DNA of 41,609 bases from Chloroflexota bacterium (GTDB lineage: Bacteria > Chloroflexota > Anaerolineae > B4-G1 > SLSP01). Shown piece after piece: positions 16,968-24,706 of this stretch (the first letter of the stretch is position 1; each line of letters begins with the position of its first letter). Location of the stretch: the NCBI GenBank assembly GCA_029555965.1, contig JAKQHY010000181.1:1-41609 (forward strand). Direction: 5' to 3'. The notes under the pieces were generated by a model. That model was not told the origin of the DNA, searched no databases, and saw nothing but the letters and a program-made list of their open reading frames with translations. Position numbers and translations under genes: made by a program.

Positions 16968-17002
16968 GAATTACGAATTACGAGTTACGAATTACGAATT
17001 AC
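16968..17002 (+). repeat. five tandem GAATTAC heptamers abutting a start codon
   Basis: Five exact or near-exact heptamers (GAATTAC, GAATTAC, GAGTTAC, GAATTAC, GAATTAC) end two bases before the ATG at 17005. AGGAG at 16959-16963, a possible Shine-Dalgarno sequence, now lies about 40 bases from the start. Confidence 0.9.
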
Positions 17003-17004
17003 AA

Positions 17005-18684
17005 ATGATGAAAAAGCCTTTCCGAAATTTTCTGTTGCTCTTGCTGTTGTTGAGCGCGTGCCGCGCCACACTGGCGCCCACAGTTACACCAACAACGGCG
17101 CCTCCGCCTACGGTCGCCCCGCCCACCATGCCCCCCACCCCAACGCCAACGCCCGTTGAAGCCAACTCATTTTCCGGCATCGAAAACGCGCCCTGGTGGA
17201 ATGACGCCGTCTTCTACGAAGTCTTCGTCCGCAGCTTTTATGACAGCGACAGCGACGGCGTGGGCGACCTGGACGGCCTCATCGAAAAATTGGACTACCT
17301 CAACGACGGCGATCCCGCCACGCAGGACGATTTGGGCGTCACCGGCATCTGGCTCATGCCCGTCGCACAGTCGCCTAGCTATCACGGCTACGATGTGGTG
17401 GACTACTACAAGATAGACGACGAGTACGGGACGAATGAGGACTTCAAGCGGTTGATGGATGAGGCGCATCAACGGGGCATCCGTGTCATCGTGGATTTGG
17501 TGCTCAACCACACCTCCGCGCAGCATCCCTGGTTCCAGGACGCACGCACCGGGCCGGACGCCGAACACCGTGACTGGTACGTCTGGGACGACCAACCCGG
17601 CGGCGCGAAAGGCTGGCACACCGATTCCGCCGGCTATTACTACGGCTACTTCTGGGATCAGATGCCCGATTTGAACTACGAAAATCCCGCAGTCACTGCC
17701 GAAATGCAGAACGTCGTGCGTTTCTGGCTGGAGGACATGGATGTGGATGGTTTCCGGCTGGACGCCATCAAGTATCTCATCGAAGACGGCAAAACGTTGG
17801 AAAACACGCCGGCCACCCACACCTGGTTCGAGCAGCAATTCTTCCCCTTCTACAAAGAAATCGCGCCAGACGCGATGACCGTAGCCGAAGTATGGAGCAG
17901 CACCGATCTTGTCATCCCCTACATCGGCGACGAAGTGGATTTAGCCTTTGACTTCGATCTGGCGAGCGCGTTCCTGGAAGCCGCCGGGAGCGGCAGCACG
18001 CTGAGTCTGGAATACGCCGCCGGAAACACCGCCAGCTATCCACCGGGGCAGTTCGCCACCTTCCTGGCGAATCACGATCAGACCCGCACCCGCTCGCAAC
18101 TCCTCACCGACGCGCAGGCGCGGGTAGCTGCCACACTGCACTTGACCTTTCCGGGCGTGCCCTTCATCTACTATGGCGAGGAGATTGGGATGCAGGGCGG
18201 CAAGCCCGACGAAGACATCCGCCGCCCGATGCAATGGACGAGCGAAGGCGGCTTCAGCAACGGCGCGCCATGGCGGGATTACTTCGGCGACCAGGCCGAG
18301 CGCAACGTCGCGGCGCAACAGGCCGAGGCAGACTCACTCTGGCAACACTATCGTGCGCTCGTCGCCCTGCGCGCCGCGCACCCCGCTCTGCGCATCGGCG
18401 CCTGGCTGCCGGTCAAAGATGACCACCGGCGCGTCTATAGCTTCGTTCGCGCTACTGCCGATGAAGTGATTCTAGTGGTGCTCAACCTGGGGCAGCAACC
18501 GGTGACGGACTACACGCTCACCTTGGAGGAAGGCCCATTCCAGGAGGGGCTGCCCCCCACGCTGCTGATGGGAGCCGGTGAAGTGCGCGCGCCGCAAGTC
18601 ACCGCGCGGGGTGGATTTACTGCCTATCGCCCGGTAGAGTCGCTGCCAGAATTCAGCGGCGTGATTCTCCAGTACCAACCGTGA
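17005..18684 (+). CDS. GH13 alpha-amylase-family lipoprotein
   Basis: A 559-residue secreted enzyme. The signal peptide has a lipobox LLSAC, with the lipid-bearing Cys at residue 19, then a Thr/Pro-rich linker to about residue 52. The GH13 barrel shows all four regions: VIVDLVLNHTS (I), DGFRLDAIKY with nucleophile Asp253 (II), AEVWSS with acid/base Glu295 (III) and FLANHDQTR with Asp358 (IV), plus GVPFIYYGEEIGM. The EIGM and the metal-site-like DSDSDGVGDLDGL (about residues 81-93) recall oligo-1,6-glucosidase and trehalose-synthase-like members. It should break down alpha-glucans on the outer face of the membrane. Two ATGs (17005, 17008) are possible. No Shine-Dalgarno sequence lies next to them because heptamer repeats intervene. 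Confidence 0.92.
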   Translation: MMKKPFRNFLLLLLLLSACRATLAPTVTPTTAPPPTVAPPTMPPTPTPTPVEANSFSGIENAPWWNDAVFYEVFVRSFYDSDSDGVGDLDGLIEKLDYLNDGDPATQDDLGVTGIWLMPVAQSPSYHGYDVVDYYKIDDEYGTNEDFKRLMDEAHQRGIRVIVDLVLNHTSAQHPWFQDARTGPDAEHRDWYVWDDQPGGAKGWHTDSAGYYYGYFWDQMPDLNYENPAVTAEMQNVVRFWLEDMDVDGFRLDAIKYLIEDGKTLENTPATHTWFEQQFFPFYKEIAPDAMTVAEVWSSTDLVIPYIGDEVDLAFDFDLASAFLEAAGSGSTLSLEYAAGNTASYPPGQFATFLANHDQTRTRSQLLTDAQARVAATLHLTFPGVPFIYYGEEIGMQGGKPDEDIRRPMQWTSEGGFSNGAPWRDYFGDQAERNVAAQQAEADSLWQHYRALVALRAAHPALRIGAWLPVKDDHRRVYSFVRATADEVILVVLNLGQQPVTDYTLTLEEGPFQEGLPPTLLMGAGEVRAPQVTARGGFTAYRPVESLPEFSGVILQYQP

Positions 18685-18918
18685 GCCTTCAGCCGCGGGC
18701 GCACCCCATCGGTCGCGCTCGTGGCTAAATCCCCCTCTCAACCAGCTTTAGGCGCTTTATGCCACGCTGCTGAGAATGAGTCTTTTCGTTAGCAAGGTGC
18801 GCTCGCCAACAAAAAGACTCTGCAAACCGCGTCTTTAGGCGCATCTCGCAGGTCAAGTAGAATCCCCTATCAACCGTCCACCCAAGTGCATCGCGTCCAC
18901 CGGCCCCAAATCCGACAA
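18685..18918 (+). other. non-coding stretch ahead of the Hsp20 promoter
   Basis: Together with the promoter region this makes 369 bases without a gene. A hairpin lies at 18778-18820 (GAGTCTTTT pairs with AAAAGACTC, with an inner GTT/AAC) and no T run follows. CTTTAGGCGC occurs twice (18746-18755 and 18833-18842), as do AATCCCC-like and TCAACC words, which hints at an old local duplication. No CIRCE element (TTAGCACTC) is present. Confidence 0.6.
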
Positions 18919-18975
18919 ATTCTAATGCAATTCTAAGGCTCTGTTAATGTTATTCTAATGCAATTTCGCTATAGT
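18919..18975 (+). promoter_or_regulatory. four 11-bp direct repeats plus -10: Pho-box-like activator site
   Basis: Four head-to-tail 11-mers start at 18920, 18931, 18942 and 18953: TTCTAATGCAA, TTCTAAGGCTC, TGTTAATGTTA, TTCTAATGCAA. Each carries YYTAA or GTTAA at the same place. TATAGT (18970-18975) follows 11 bases after the last TTCTAA. No -35 consensus is found. Tandem sites with 11-bp spacing are the mark of PhoB, B. subtilis PhoP and cyanobacterial SphR binding. The Hsp20 start is about 80 bases downstream. Confidence 0.65.
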
Positions 18976-19053
18976 ATGGGTGTAACAAGCAAACAGCCTC
19001 TCACAAACCCAATACGGGCTGGATGCAAAATCACTAAAGAAAGGAGAGACAGT

Positions 19054-19494
19054 ATGTACCGAGATCCATTCTTTAATACGCGAGCGCAGGCTCCCGAAAT
19101 GGAGCGGCTGCGGCAAGAGATGAACCGACTTTTCACCAACTTTCCTTCGTATGTGCGACCGGCCCCGGCGTATCCGGCGCTGAACGCCTGGACAAGCGAG
19201 GAGGGTGTTATCATCACCGCCGAACTGCCGGGGTGCAACCCGGACGCCATTGAACTGGCCGTCGTTGGCGACACGCTCACCATCACTGGCGCCCGCGAGC
19301 CGGAGGAAGTGGCAGAGAACGCCACCTACCATCGCCGTGAGCGAGGCTGCGGCAAGTTCCAGCGGTCGTTGCAACTGCCGTTCGAGGTCGAGGCCGGCAA
19401 AGTGGAGGCCACCTTCGACAAGGGCGTGCTGCACATCTCATTGCCGCGCGCCGAGGCGAGCAAGCCGAAGAAAATTGCTATCAAGATCGGGTAA
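19054..19494 (+). CDS. Hsp20/alpha-crystallin small heat shock protein (first of three)
   Basis: A 146-residue small chaperone. The N-terminal arm (1-45) begins MYRDPFFNTRAQ. The alpha-crystallin domain (about 46-137) carries AELPGCNPDAIELAV and the family signature FQRSLQLPFEVEAGKVEATFDKGVLHISLP. The C-terminal tail has the IxI-type motif KKIAIKIG. Such proteins form oligomers that hold unfolding proteins for refolding by ATP-driven chaperones. AAAGGAGAG stands ahead of the ATG at 19054; the frame is open further upstream, but that part covers the promoter and is rejected. It is the first of three Hsp20 genes in a row and the one next to the repeat-bearing promoter. Confidence 0.93.
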   Translation: MYRDPFFNTRAQAPEMERLRQEMNRLFTNFPSYVRPAPAYPALNAWTSEEGVIITAELPGCNPDAIELAVVGDTLTITGAREPEEVAENATYHRRERGCGKFQRSLQLPFEVEAGKVEATFDKGVLHISLPRAEASKPKKIAIKIG

Positions 19495-19530
19495 CTATCA
19501 ACGTGACGCACGTTAAAAGTCTATATTCTG

Positions 19531-19596
19531 TCAGCAGATTAAGCAGATTACATAGCAATTCCACCTAAAATCTGCTTAATCCGCTAAATCTGCTGA
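19531..19596 (+). repeat. AGCAGATTA 9-mer repeat with opposing arms
   Basis: TCAGCAGATTAAGCAGATT (19531-19549) faces three complementary units AATCTGCTT, AATCCGCTA, AATCTGCTGA (19569-19596). The hairpin lies between the first and second Hsp20 genes and could alter the ratio of their transcripts. No T run follows on the plus strand. Confidence 0.8.
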
Positions 19597-19649
19597 TAAA
19601 AAAGAGGCCTGGCGTGCCCAGAGATTTAATGAACTAAGGGAGGTGAACT

Positions 19650-20060
19650 ATGGCAGAGGAAAAGACTTTGCAAGTTGAGGAAACTCAAAAGAAGGAAGTG
19701 GAACAAAGTGACGCGGAACGCACCCGCCCCGGCGTGGCCTTCGTCCCGCGCGTGGACATCTACGAGACCGACGCCGGCATCCACATTGTCTGTGATATGC
19801 CCGGTGTGGATGAAAACTCCGTGGACATCGTGTTGGAGAAAAACGTGCTGACCCTGAACGGTTACGTCACGCCACAGCAACCGGAGGGCTACAACCTGGT
19901 CTATGCCGAGTACCGGATCGGAGATTACCAGCGCCGCTTCACACTTTCCAACGAGATCGATCAAGACAAGATTGAGGCGACGGTGAAAGACGGTATTCTG
20001 CGGCTGGTGTTGCCCAAGGCCATCCCGACATCACGGAGGATTGCAGTGAAAGGAAGTTAG
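19650..20060 (+). CDS. Hsp20/alpha-crystallin small heat shock protein (second of three)
   Basis: A 136-residue Hsp20. It has a short, charged N-terminal arm rich in Glu and Lys (about 1-25) in place of the usual hydrophobic one, then an alpha-crystallin domain: VPRVDIYETDAGIHIVCDMPGVDENSVDI, YQRRFTLSNEIDQDKIEATVKDGILRLVLPKA. The C-terminal motif is RRIAVKGS (I-x-V), with little tail after it. The charged arm suggests a different oligomer or client range from its two neighbours. AGGGAGGTGA gives a strong ribosome binding site. It lies 155 bases after the first copy, with a repeat hairpin between. Confidence 0.93.
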   Translation: MAEEKTLQVEETQKKEVEQSDAERTRPGVAFVPRVDIYETDAGIHIVCDMPGVDENSVDIVLEKNVLTLNGYVTPQQPEGYNLVYAEYRIGDYQRRFTLSNEIDQDKIEATVKDGILRLVLPKAIPTSRRIAVKGS

Positions 20061-20120
20061 GGTTAGGAGTCAGGATAGAGGATAAGAGACTCCCTACTCT
20101 TTTGTTACAGGAGGTGAAAG

Positions 20121-20624
20121 ATGAGCATTACCAATCTGATTCCCTGGAAACGTGAGAAGAAAGTGCCGGTACAGCGCGAGAATGCCCAACCGATAGATGT
20201 GTTTCAGCACGACATGAACCGGCTGTTTGACGAATTCTTTGGCCGCAGCTTTTGGCCGGCGCCGTTCGAGGGGTTCGGTGAAAGCGCGGGGAGTTTTACT
20301 CCCAGCGTGGACATCGTCGAAACGGACAAGGACATCCAGGTTTCCGCCGAATTGCCTGGGATGACCGAGAAGGACATCGAAGTCAGTCTGTCCGGCGACC
20401 TCCTCATCATCAGCGGCGAGAAGAAAGAGGAGCGCGAAGAGAAAGACAAGAACTACCACCGCATCGAACGGTCCTACGGGTCTTTCCGGCGCAGTGTGAC
20501 GCTCCCCGCCGAGGTCAACGGCGACAAAGTAACCGCCGGTTTCAAAGAAGGCGTTCTGACCATCGCGCTGCCGAAAGTGGAAACCGGCAAGACGGCCAAG
20601 AAGATCACGATCAAAGCGCAGTAA
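20121..20624 (+). CDS. Hsp20/alpha-crystallin small heat shock protein (third of three)
   Basis: A 167-residue Hsp20 closest to the classic bacterial class A form. The N-terminal arm (MSITNLIPWKREKK, then QHDMNRLFDEFFGRSFW) and the core FTPSVDIVETDKDIQVSAELPGMTEKDIEVSLSGDLLIISGEKKEE are textbook. The domain ends in YGSFRRSVTLPAEVNGDKVTAGFKEGVLTIALPK and an IxI-type tail (KKITIKAQ). AGGAGGTGA precedes the ATG. An intrinsic terminator follows 14 bases after the stop, so the three genes probably form one transcription unit ending here. Confidence 0.95.
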   Translation: MSITNLIPWKREKKVPVQRENAQPIDVFQHDMNRLFDEFFGRSFWPAPFEGFGESAGSFTPSVDIVETDKDIQVSAELPGMTEKDIEVSLSGDLLIISGEKKEEREEKDKNYHRIERSYGSFRRSVTLPAEVNGDKVTAGFKEGVLTIALPKVETGKTAKKITIKAQ

Positions 20625-20637
20625 CCTCACCCACCTC

Positions 20638-20672
20638 ATAGGGCGGACTAATCCTCCGCCCTATTTTGCTTT
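20638..20672 (+). terminator. intrinsic terminator of the Hsp20 cluster
   Basis: A 10-bp perfect stem ATAGGGCGGA/TCCGCCCTAT (20638-20647, 20655-20664) with a 7-base loop is followed by TTTGCTTT. Confidence 0.85.
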
Positions 20673-20674
20673 AA

Positions 20675-20715
20675 AAAGGTTTTAAGGGCGAGCGAGGCTC
20701 GCCCTTAAAACCTTT
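20675..20715. repeat. perfect 19-bp inverted repeat with 3-base loop
   Basis: Positions 20675-20693 are exactly complementary to 20697-20715, with loop GAG. It follows the terminator by ten bases and ends six bases before the first 11-mer of the regulatory array. No T run follows on either strand. It may be a second terminator, an insulator or a protein target. Confidence 0.8.
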
Positions 20716-20720
20716 CCTTC

Positions 20721-20777
20721 CTTAAACTTCTCTTAAGGTTGCGTTGAAACCTCTTTAAAGACACCCCGCCCGATATA
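20721..20777 (+). promoter_or_regulatory. second array of four 11-bp direct repeats plus -10
   Basis: Units start at 20721, 20732, 20743 and 20754: CTTAAACTTCT, CTTAAGGTTGC, GTTGAAACCTC, TTTAAAGACAC. The first six bases of each are close to CTTAAA. GATATA (20772-20777) lies 12 bases after the last TTTAAA. No -35 is seen. The 8-base cores CTTAAACT and CTTAAGGT resemble the YTTAACCT consensus reported for cyanobacterial SphR. The ABC gene starts about 90 bases downstream. Confidence 0.6.
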
Positions 20778-20810
20778 TGTTAAAGTCTCACTGGCAAATA
20801 TAAGGCCCGC

Positions 20811-20851
20811 TATCCGCTCATTCACCATTTGCTATTCGCTATTTGTTATTT
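20811..20851 (+). repeat. ATTCGCT/ATTTGCT short-unit repeat
   Basis: Degenerate heptamers (ATCCGCT, ATTTGCT, ATTCGCT, ATTTGTT) run up to the ribosome binding site of the ABC ATPase. They are similar to the words at 7391-7400. Confidence 0.55.
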
Positions 20852-20867
20852 TCAGGAGGAGATATTT

Positions 20868-21806
20868 ATGATTGATGTCAGCGAATTGTCTAAGTCCTAC
20901 GGCGCCATCCAGGCGCTCCGCGACGTGACGTTCAGCATCGCCGACGGGGAGATTGTCGGGCTGCTCGGCCCTAACGGCGCCGGGAAGACCACCATCATCA
21001 AAATCCTCACCGGCTATTTGCAACCCGACGGAGGCGTCGTTCGTGTCAACGGCCTGGATGTGCTGGAACAGCCACGGGAAGTGCAGGCGCAGATTGGGTA
21101 TCTGCCGGAGACGGCCCCGCTCTACCCCGAACTGACGGTGCAGGCGTACCTGATGATGATGGCCGAACTGCGCCAGATTCCAGTGGCGGAACAGTTGGCG
21201 GCCCTGTCGGCGGCGGTGTACGCCACGGGGTTGCAAGCTCACCTTACCCGGCCCATCGGGCAGTTGAGCAAGGGTTTCCGGCAGCGCGTTGGATTGGCGC
21301 AAGCGATCCTGCACCGCCCTAAGCTGCTCATCCTAGACGAGCCGACGGTGGGCCTCGACCCGACGCAGATCGTCGAGATCCGCCATCTGATCCGCCGGCT
21401 GTCGCGCCATAGCACGATCCTCTTCTCGACGCACATCCTGTCGGAAGTGGAAGCGCTCTGTGACCGGGCGATCATCCTCATCAACGGGCAGATCAAGGCC
21501 GACGCACGCCTCGCGGAACTGGCGGCGACGACCAACGCGGTCCTGGTGCTGGAAAAAGCGCTACCAGACGTCGTGGGCGCGCTGCGCGAACTGGAACAGG
21601 CCAGCGATGTGGAGCCGTTCACCAGCACCGACGGCTTCCCCGCGTATCGCATCTTCGGGCAGCCGGAAACCGGCGGCGCCCTTGGCCCGGCCATCTATGA
21701 CCTGGCGCGCGCCCACGAGTGGCCCGTCCGCGAACTGCGCCGCGACACGCGCACGCTGGAAATGGTCTTCAACGAGTTGGCAACTGCCGGGGAGGTGACC
21801 GCATGA
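20868..21806 (+). CDS. ABC transporter ATP-binding protein (GldA-like)
   Basis: A 312-residue ATPase. It has Walker A GLLGPNGAGKTT (about residues 32-43), the signature LSKGFRQRVGLAQA, Walker B LLILDEPTVGLDP and a switch His in FSTHILSEVEALCDR. A C-terminal extension of about 90 residues (from residue 220) is typical of ATPases paired with ABC-2 permeases. CAGGAGGAG precedes the ATG at 20868; the frame is open back to 20829, but that is repeat DNA. The stop overlaps the start of the permease by four bases (ATGA), so they are coupled. In Bacteroidetes the GldA/F/G set is linked to gliding. Filamentous Chloroflexota also glide, but this role is only an inference. Confidence 0.92.
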   Translation: MIDVSELSKSYGAIQALRDVTFSIADGEIVGLLGPNGAGKTTIIKILTGYLQPDGGVVRVNGLDVLEQPREVQAQIGYLPETAPLYPELTVQAYLMMMAELRQIPVAEQLAALSAAVYATGLQAHLTRPIGQLSKGFRQRVGLAQAILHRPKLLILDEPTVGLDPTQIVEIRHLIRRLSRHSTILFSTHILSEVEALCDRAIILINGQIKADARLAELAATTNAVLVLEKALPDVVGALRELEQASDVEPFTSTDGFPAYRIFGQPETGGALGPAIYDLARAHEWPVRELRRDTRTLEMVFNELATAGEVTA

Positions 21807-24703
21807 AACAGGCCCTGAGTATCGCCCGCAAAGAACTGCGCAGCTATTTTGGCTCGCCCATCGCCTTTATTTTCATCGGCGTGTTCCTGTTCACCACCAT
21901 CATCTCGTTCTTCTGGGTGGACACTTTCTTCGTGCGCGGCATCGCCGACGTGCGCCCGTTGTTCCACTGGGCGCCCGTCCTGATGATCCTGTTGACCTCC
22001 GCGCTGACGATGCGCCAATGGAGTGAGGAGCAACGCTCCGGCACGATGGAAATCCTGCTGACCCTGCCCGTCTCCACCGTCTACCTGGTTATCGGCAAGT
22101 TCCTGGCCGTGCTCGCGCTCGTAGCCTTCGCCCTGGGACTGACGCTCTTCCTGCCCATCACCGTCGAAATACTCGGCAATCTGGATTGGGGGCCGGTCAT
22201 CGGGGGCTACCTGGCGACGCTGCTGTTGGCCGCCGCGTACGCCGCCATCGGCCTGTTCATCTCGTCGCTCACCGACAACCAGATCGTCGCGCTCATCTCC
22301 ACCATCACCCTCTGCGCGCTCTTCCAGCTCATTGGCTCAAGCGCGATGACCGATTTCACCGGGAATACGCCGGGGAACATCCTGCGCGCCATCGGCGCGG
22401 GCAGCCGCTTCGACAGCATCCAGCGCGGCGTTATTGACGTGCGCGATCTGCTGTACTACCTCTCACTGACCGGGATCTTCCTCACGCTCAACGTGCTCGC
22501 GCTCAAAACCAAGCGCTGGAGCACGCTCACGGCCTCGTGGTTCGTCAAGCAGAGCATCAGCATCACCGCGATTTTGGTTATCCTGAACCTGATCGTCGTT
22601 AACGTGTGGGCGTATCCCCTGCGCGGCTTGCGCGTGGATATGACGCAGTATCACGAGTACACGCTCTCCCGCACCACCCGCGAGTTGCTCGGCAGCCTGC
22701 AAGAACCGTTGATCATCCGGGGATACTTCAGCGAGAAGACGCATCCCAAACTCGCGCCGTTGGCCCCCATTGTGCAGGATATGCTGATGGAATACGAAAA
22801 CGCCGGGGGTGGCAGGGTGCAGGTGGACATCATTGACCCGGCCGCCGACCCCGACAAAGAAGCCGAAGCGGCCCAAATCTACGGCATCCAGCCGACCCCC
22901 TTCCAGGTGTCAGGGCGCTACGAGGCTTCGATCATCAACTCGTATTTCAATATTTTGATCCAGTATGGCGATCAGAGCACCACGCTCTCTTTCCAGGACT
23001 TGATCAACGTTGAGAACAATAGCGACGGCACCTTTGACGTGGTGCTACAAAACCTGGAATATGACCTGACCCGCACCATCAAAAAAGTGGTGTACGGTTT
23101 CCAAAACCTGGACACAGTGCTGGCTTCGTTCAACGAACCGGTGGCGCTGACCATCTATCTGACCCCCAACACCCTGCCCGCCGAGCTGGCCGAGGCGCCC
23201 GCGACCATCGAGAAGGTCGTGCAGGACATCGCAGATCGCGCCAACGGCAAGTTCACCTACAGCATCGTTGACCCCACCGCCGCCGGGAGTCCGGTCACAC
23301 CGCAGCAACTTTACGACACCTACAAGATTCAACCTTACGCCGTATCACTGTTCTCGAACGACGTGTACTACCTGCATATGCTGTTGCAGGTTGGCGATAA
23401 GGGTCAGGCGATCTATCCTTCTGGCGCGTTGAGCGAAAGCGACGTGCGCACGGCCATCGAATCGGCGCTGAAGCGCTCCGCGACGGGCTTCCTACAAGTT
23501 GTGGGCCTCTGGACGCCGCCGAGCACGCCGACCACCGATATGTACGGTCAGACGCAGGAAGGGCTATCGTCCTGGGAATATGTCCGCGAGGCGCTGGCAC
23601 AGGAATACGAAGTGCGCACCGTTGACCTGAGCACCGGCAACGTGGACGCCGACGTCAGCATCCTGATCCTCGTCGGGCCAGAGAATCTCGACGATAAGAT
23701 GCGCTACACCGTGGACCAATACCTGATGCGCGGCGGCGTGGTGCTGGTGGCTGCCGGGAATTACGCGCTCACGCTCGACCAATACACCGGCAGCCTGGCC
23801 GTCCGCCAACTATCCGAATCGTTACAGCCAATGCTGGAACACTACGGCGTCACGGTGGAACCCTCCCTGATCCTCGACCCGCAAAACGAGCCGTTCCCCA
23901 TGCCCGTCATGCGCCAGGTGGGCGCGTTCCAGGTGCAGGAATACCAGGCGCTCAACTACCCCTTCTTCCTGGACATCCAGTCGGATGGGATGGCGGAAAA
24001 TCATCCTGTCCTCGCCAACCTCCCGGCAATGACCGTGAACTGGGCGTCGCCGGTCGTCGTGGAAACCGCCAAGAATGCGGCCCGCACGGTCACGCCGCTG
24101 CTTCGCTCCAGCGACCGGGCCTGGACCACGACCGACGGCAACATCCAACCAGATACAACGCTATACCCGGAGTACGGCTTCCCCATCGGCGCTACGCAGC
24201 AGACGTACACCGTGGCCGTCGCCATCCAGGGGGTGTTCGAGAGCTACTTCAAGGGCAAGGCCTCGCCGTTTGAGACCACCGAGGGGCCGGCGGCCGCCCC
24301 CGACGCGACGCCGACGCCCGAAGCTGCGGCAACGACCGCCACCGGCGTCATCGAAACCTCGTCGGAGACCGCGCGGCTCATCGTCGTCGGCAGTCTGGAA
24401 TTCCTGGACGACATCGTCTTTGAGATCTCTACCACGCTCAGCGGCGAGCGGTATCTCAACACGCTCAAGATGATGCAGAATACCGTGGCTTGGGCCACCG
24501 AAGACCTGGACCTGCTCAACATCCGCACCCGTGGCGCCAGCGCGCGGTTGCTCACCATCAAAGAGGGGCAGGAATCGTTCTGGGTCTACCTGAACCTCGC
24601 CCTGGCCCTCATCTCCCTGGTGGTGATCGGCGCCGTGTCTCACATGTCCCACCACAACGAAGAACCGTTGGAACTCATCCCAACCGAGAATCTGAAGGAG
24701 TAA
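21803..24703 (+). CDS. fused ABC permease and GldG-like protein
   Basis: A 966-residue protein that joins two partners. Residues about 1-235 are an ABC-2 permease with six segments (MKQALSIARKELRSYFGSP, then MILLTSALTMRQWSEEQRSGTMEILLTLPV, as in GldF). After another membrane segment (about 255-275) comes the GldG-like auxiliary domain: LRVDMTQYHEYTLSRTTRELL, PLIIRGYFSEKTHPKLAPL and MLMEYENAG. This continues for some 600 residues outside the membrane and closes with a last segment (about 930-950). A Pro/Ala/Thr-rich linker lies near residues 825-850. GGGGAGGTGA precedes the ATG. It should form the transport channel with the ATPase ahead. The substrate is unknown. Confidence 0.88.
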   Translation: MKQALSIARKELRSYFGSPIAFIFIGVFLFTTIISFFWVDTFFVRGIADVRPLFHWAPVLMILLTSALTMRQWSEEQRSGTMEILLTLPVSTVYLVIGKFLAVLALVAFALGLTLFLPITVEILGNLDWGPVIGGYLATLLLAAAYAAIGLFISSLTDNQIVALISTITLCALFQLIGSSAMTDFTGNTPGNILRAIGAGSRFDSIQRGVIDVRDLLYYLSLTGIFLTLNVLALKTKRWSTLTASWFVKQSISITAILVILNLIVVNVWAYPLRGLRVDMTQYHEYTLSRTTRELLGSLQEPLIIRGYFSEKTHPKLAPLAPIVQDMLMEYENAGGGRVQVDIIDPAADPDKEAEAAQIYGIQPTPFQVSGRYEASIINSYFNILIQYGDQSTTLSFQDLINVENNSDGTFDVVLQNLEYDLTRTIKKVVYGFQNLDTVLASFNEPVALTIYLTPNTLPAELAEAPATIEKVVQDIADRANGKFTYSIVDPTAAGSPVTPQQLYDTYKIQPYAVSLFSNDVYYLHMLLQVGDKGQAIYPSGALSESDVRTAIESALKRSATGFLQVVGLWTPPSTPTTDMYGQTQEGLSSWEYVREALAQEYEVRTVDLSTGNVDADVSILILVGPENLDDKMRYTVDQYLMRGGVVLVAAGNYALTLDQYTGSLAVRQLSESLQPMLEHYGVTVEPSLILDPQNEPFPMPVMRQVGAFQVQEYQALNYPFFLDIQSDGMAENHPVLANLPAMTVNWASPVVVETAKNAARTVTPLLRSSDRAWTTTDGNIQPDTTLYPEYGFPIGATQQTYTVAVAIQGVFESYFKGKASPFETTEGPAAAPDATPTPEAAATTATGVIETSSETARLIVVGSLEFLDDIVFEISTTLSGERYLNTLKMMQNTVAWATEDLDLLNIRTRGASARLLTIKEGQESFWVYLNLALALISLVVIGAVSHMSHHNEEPLELIPTENLKE

Positions 24704-24706
24704 GCG

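Noticed and set aside
18958-19053. N-terminal extension of the first Hsp20
   Set aside because: It would translate the promoter -10 and leader; the ATG at 19054 has AAAGGAGAG.
18685-19053. CIRCE or other HrcA site before the Hsp20 genes
   Set aside because: No TTAGCACTC-N9-GAGTGCTAA or close variant is present.
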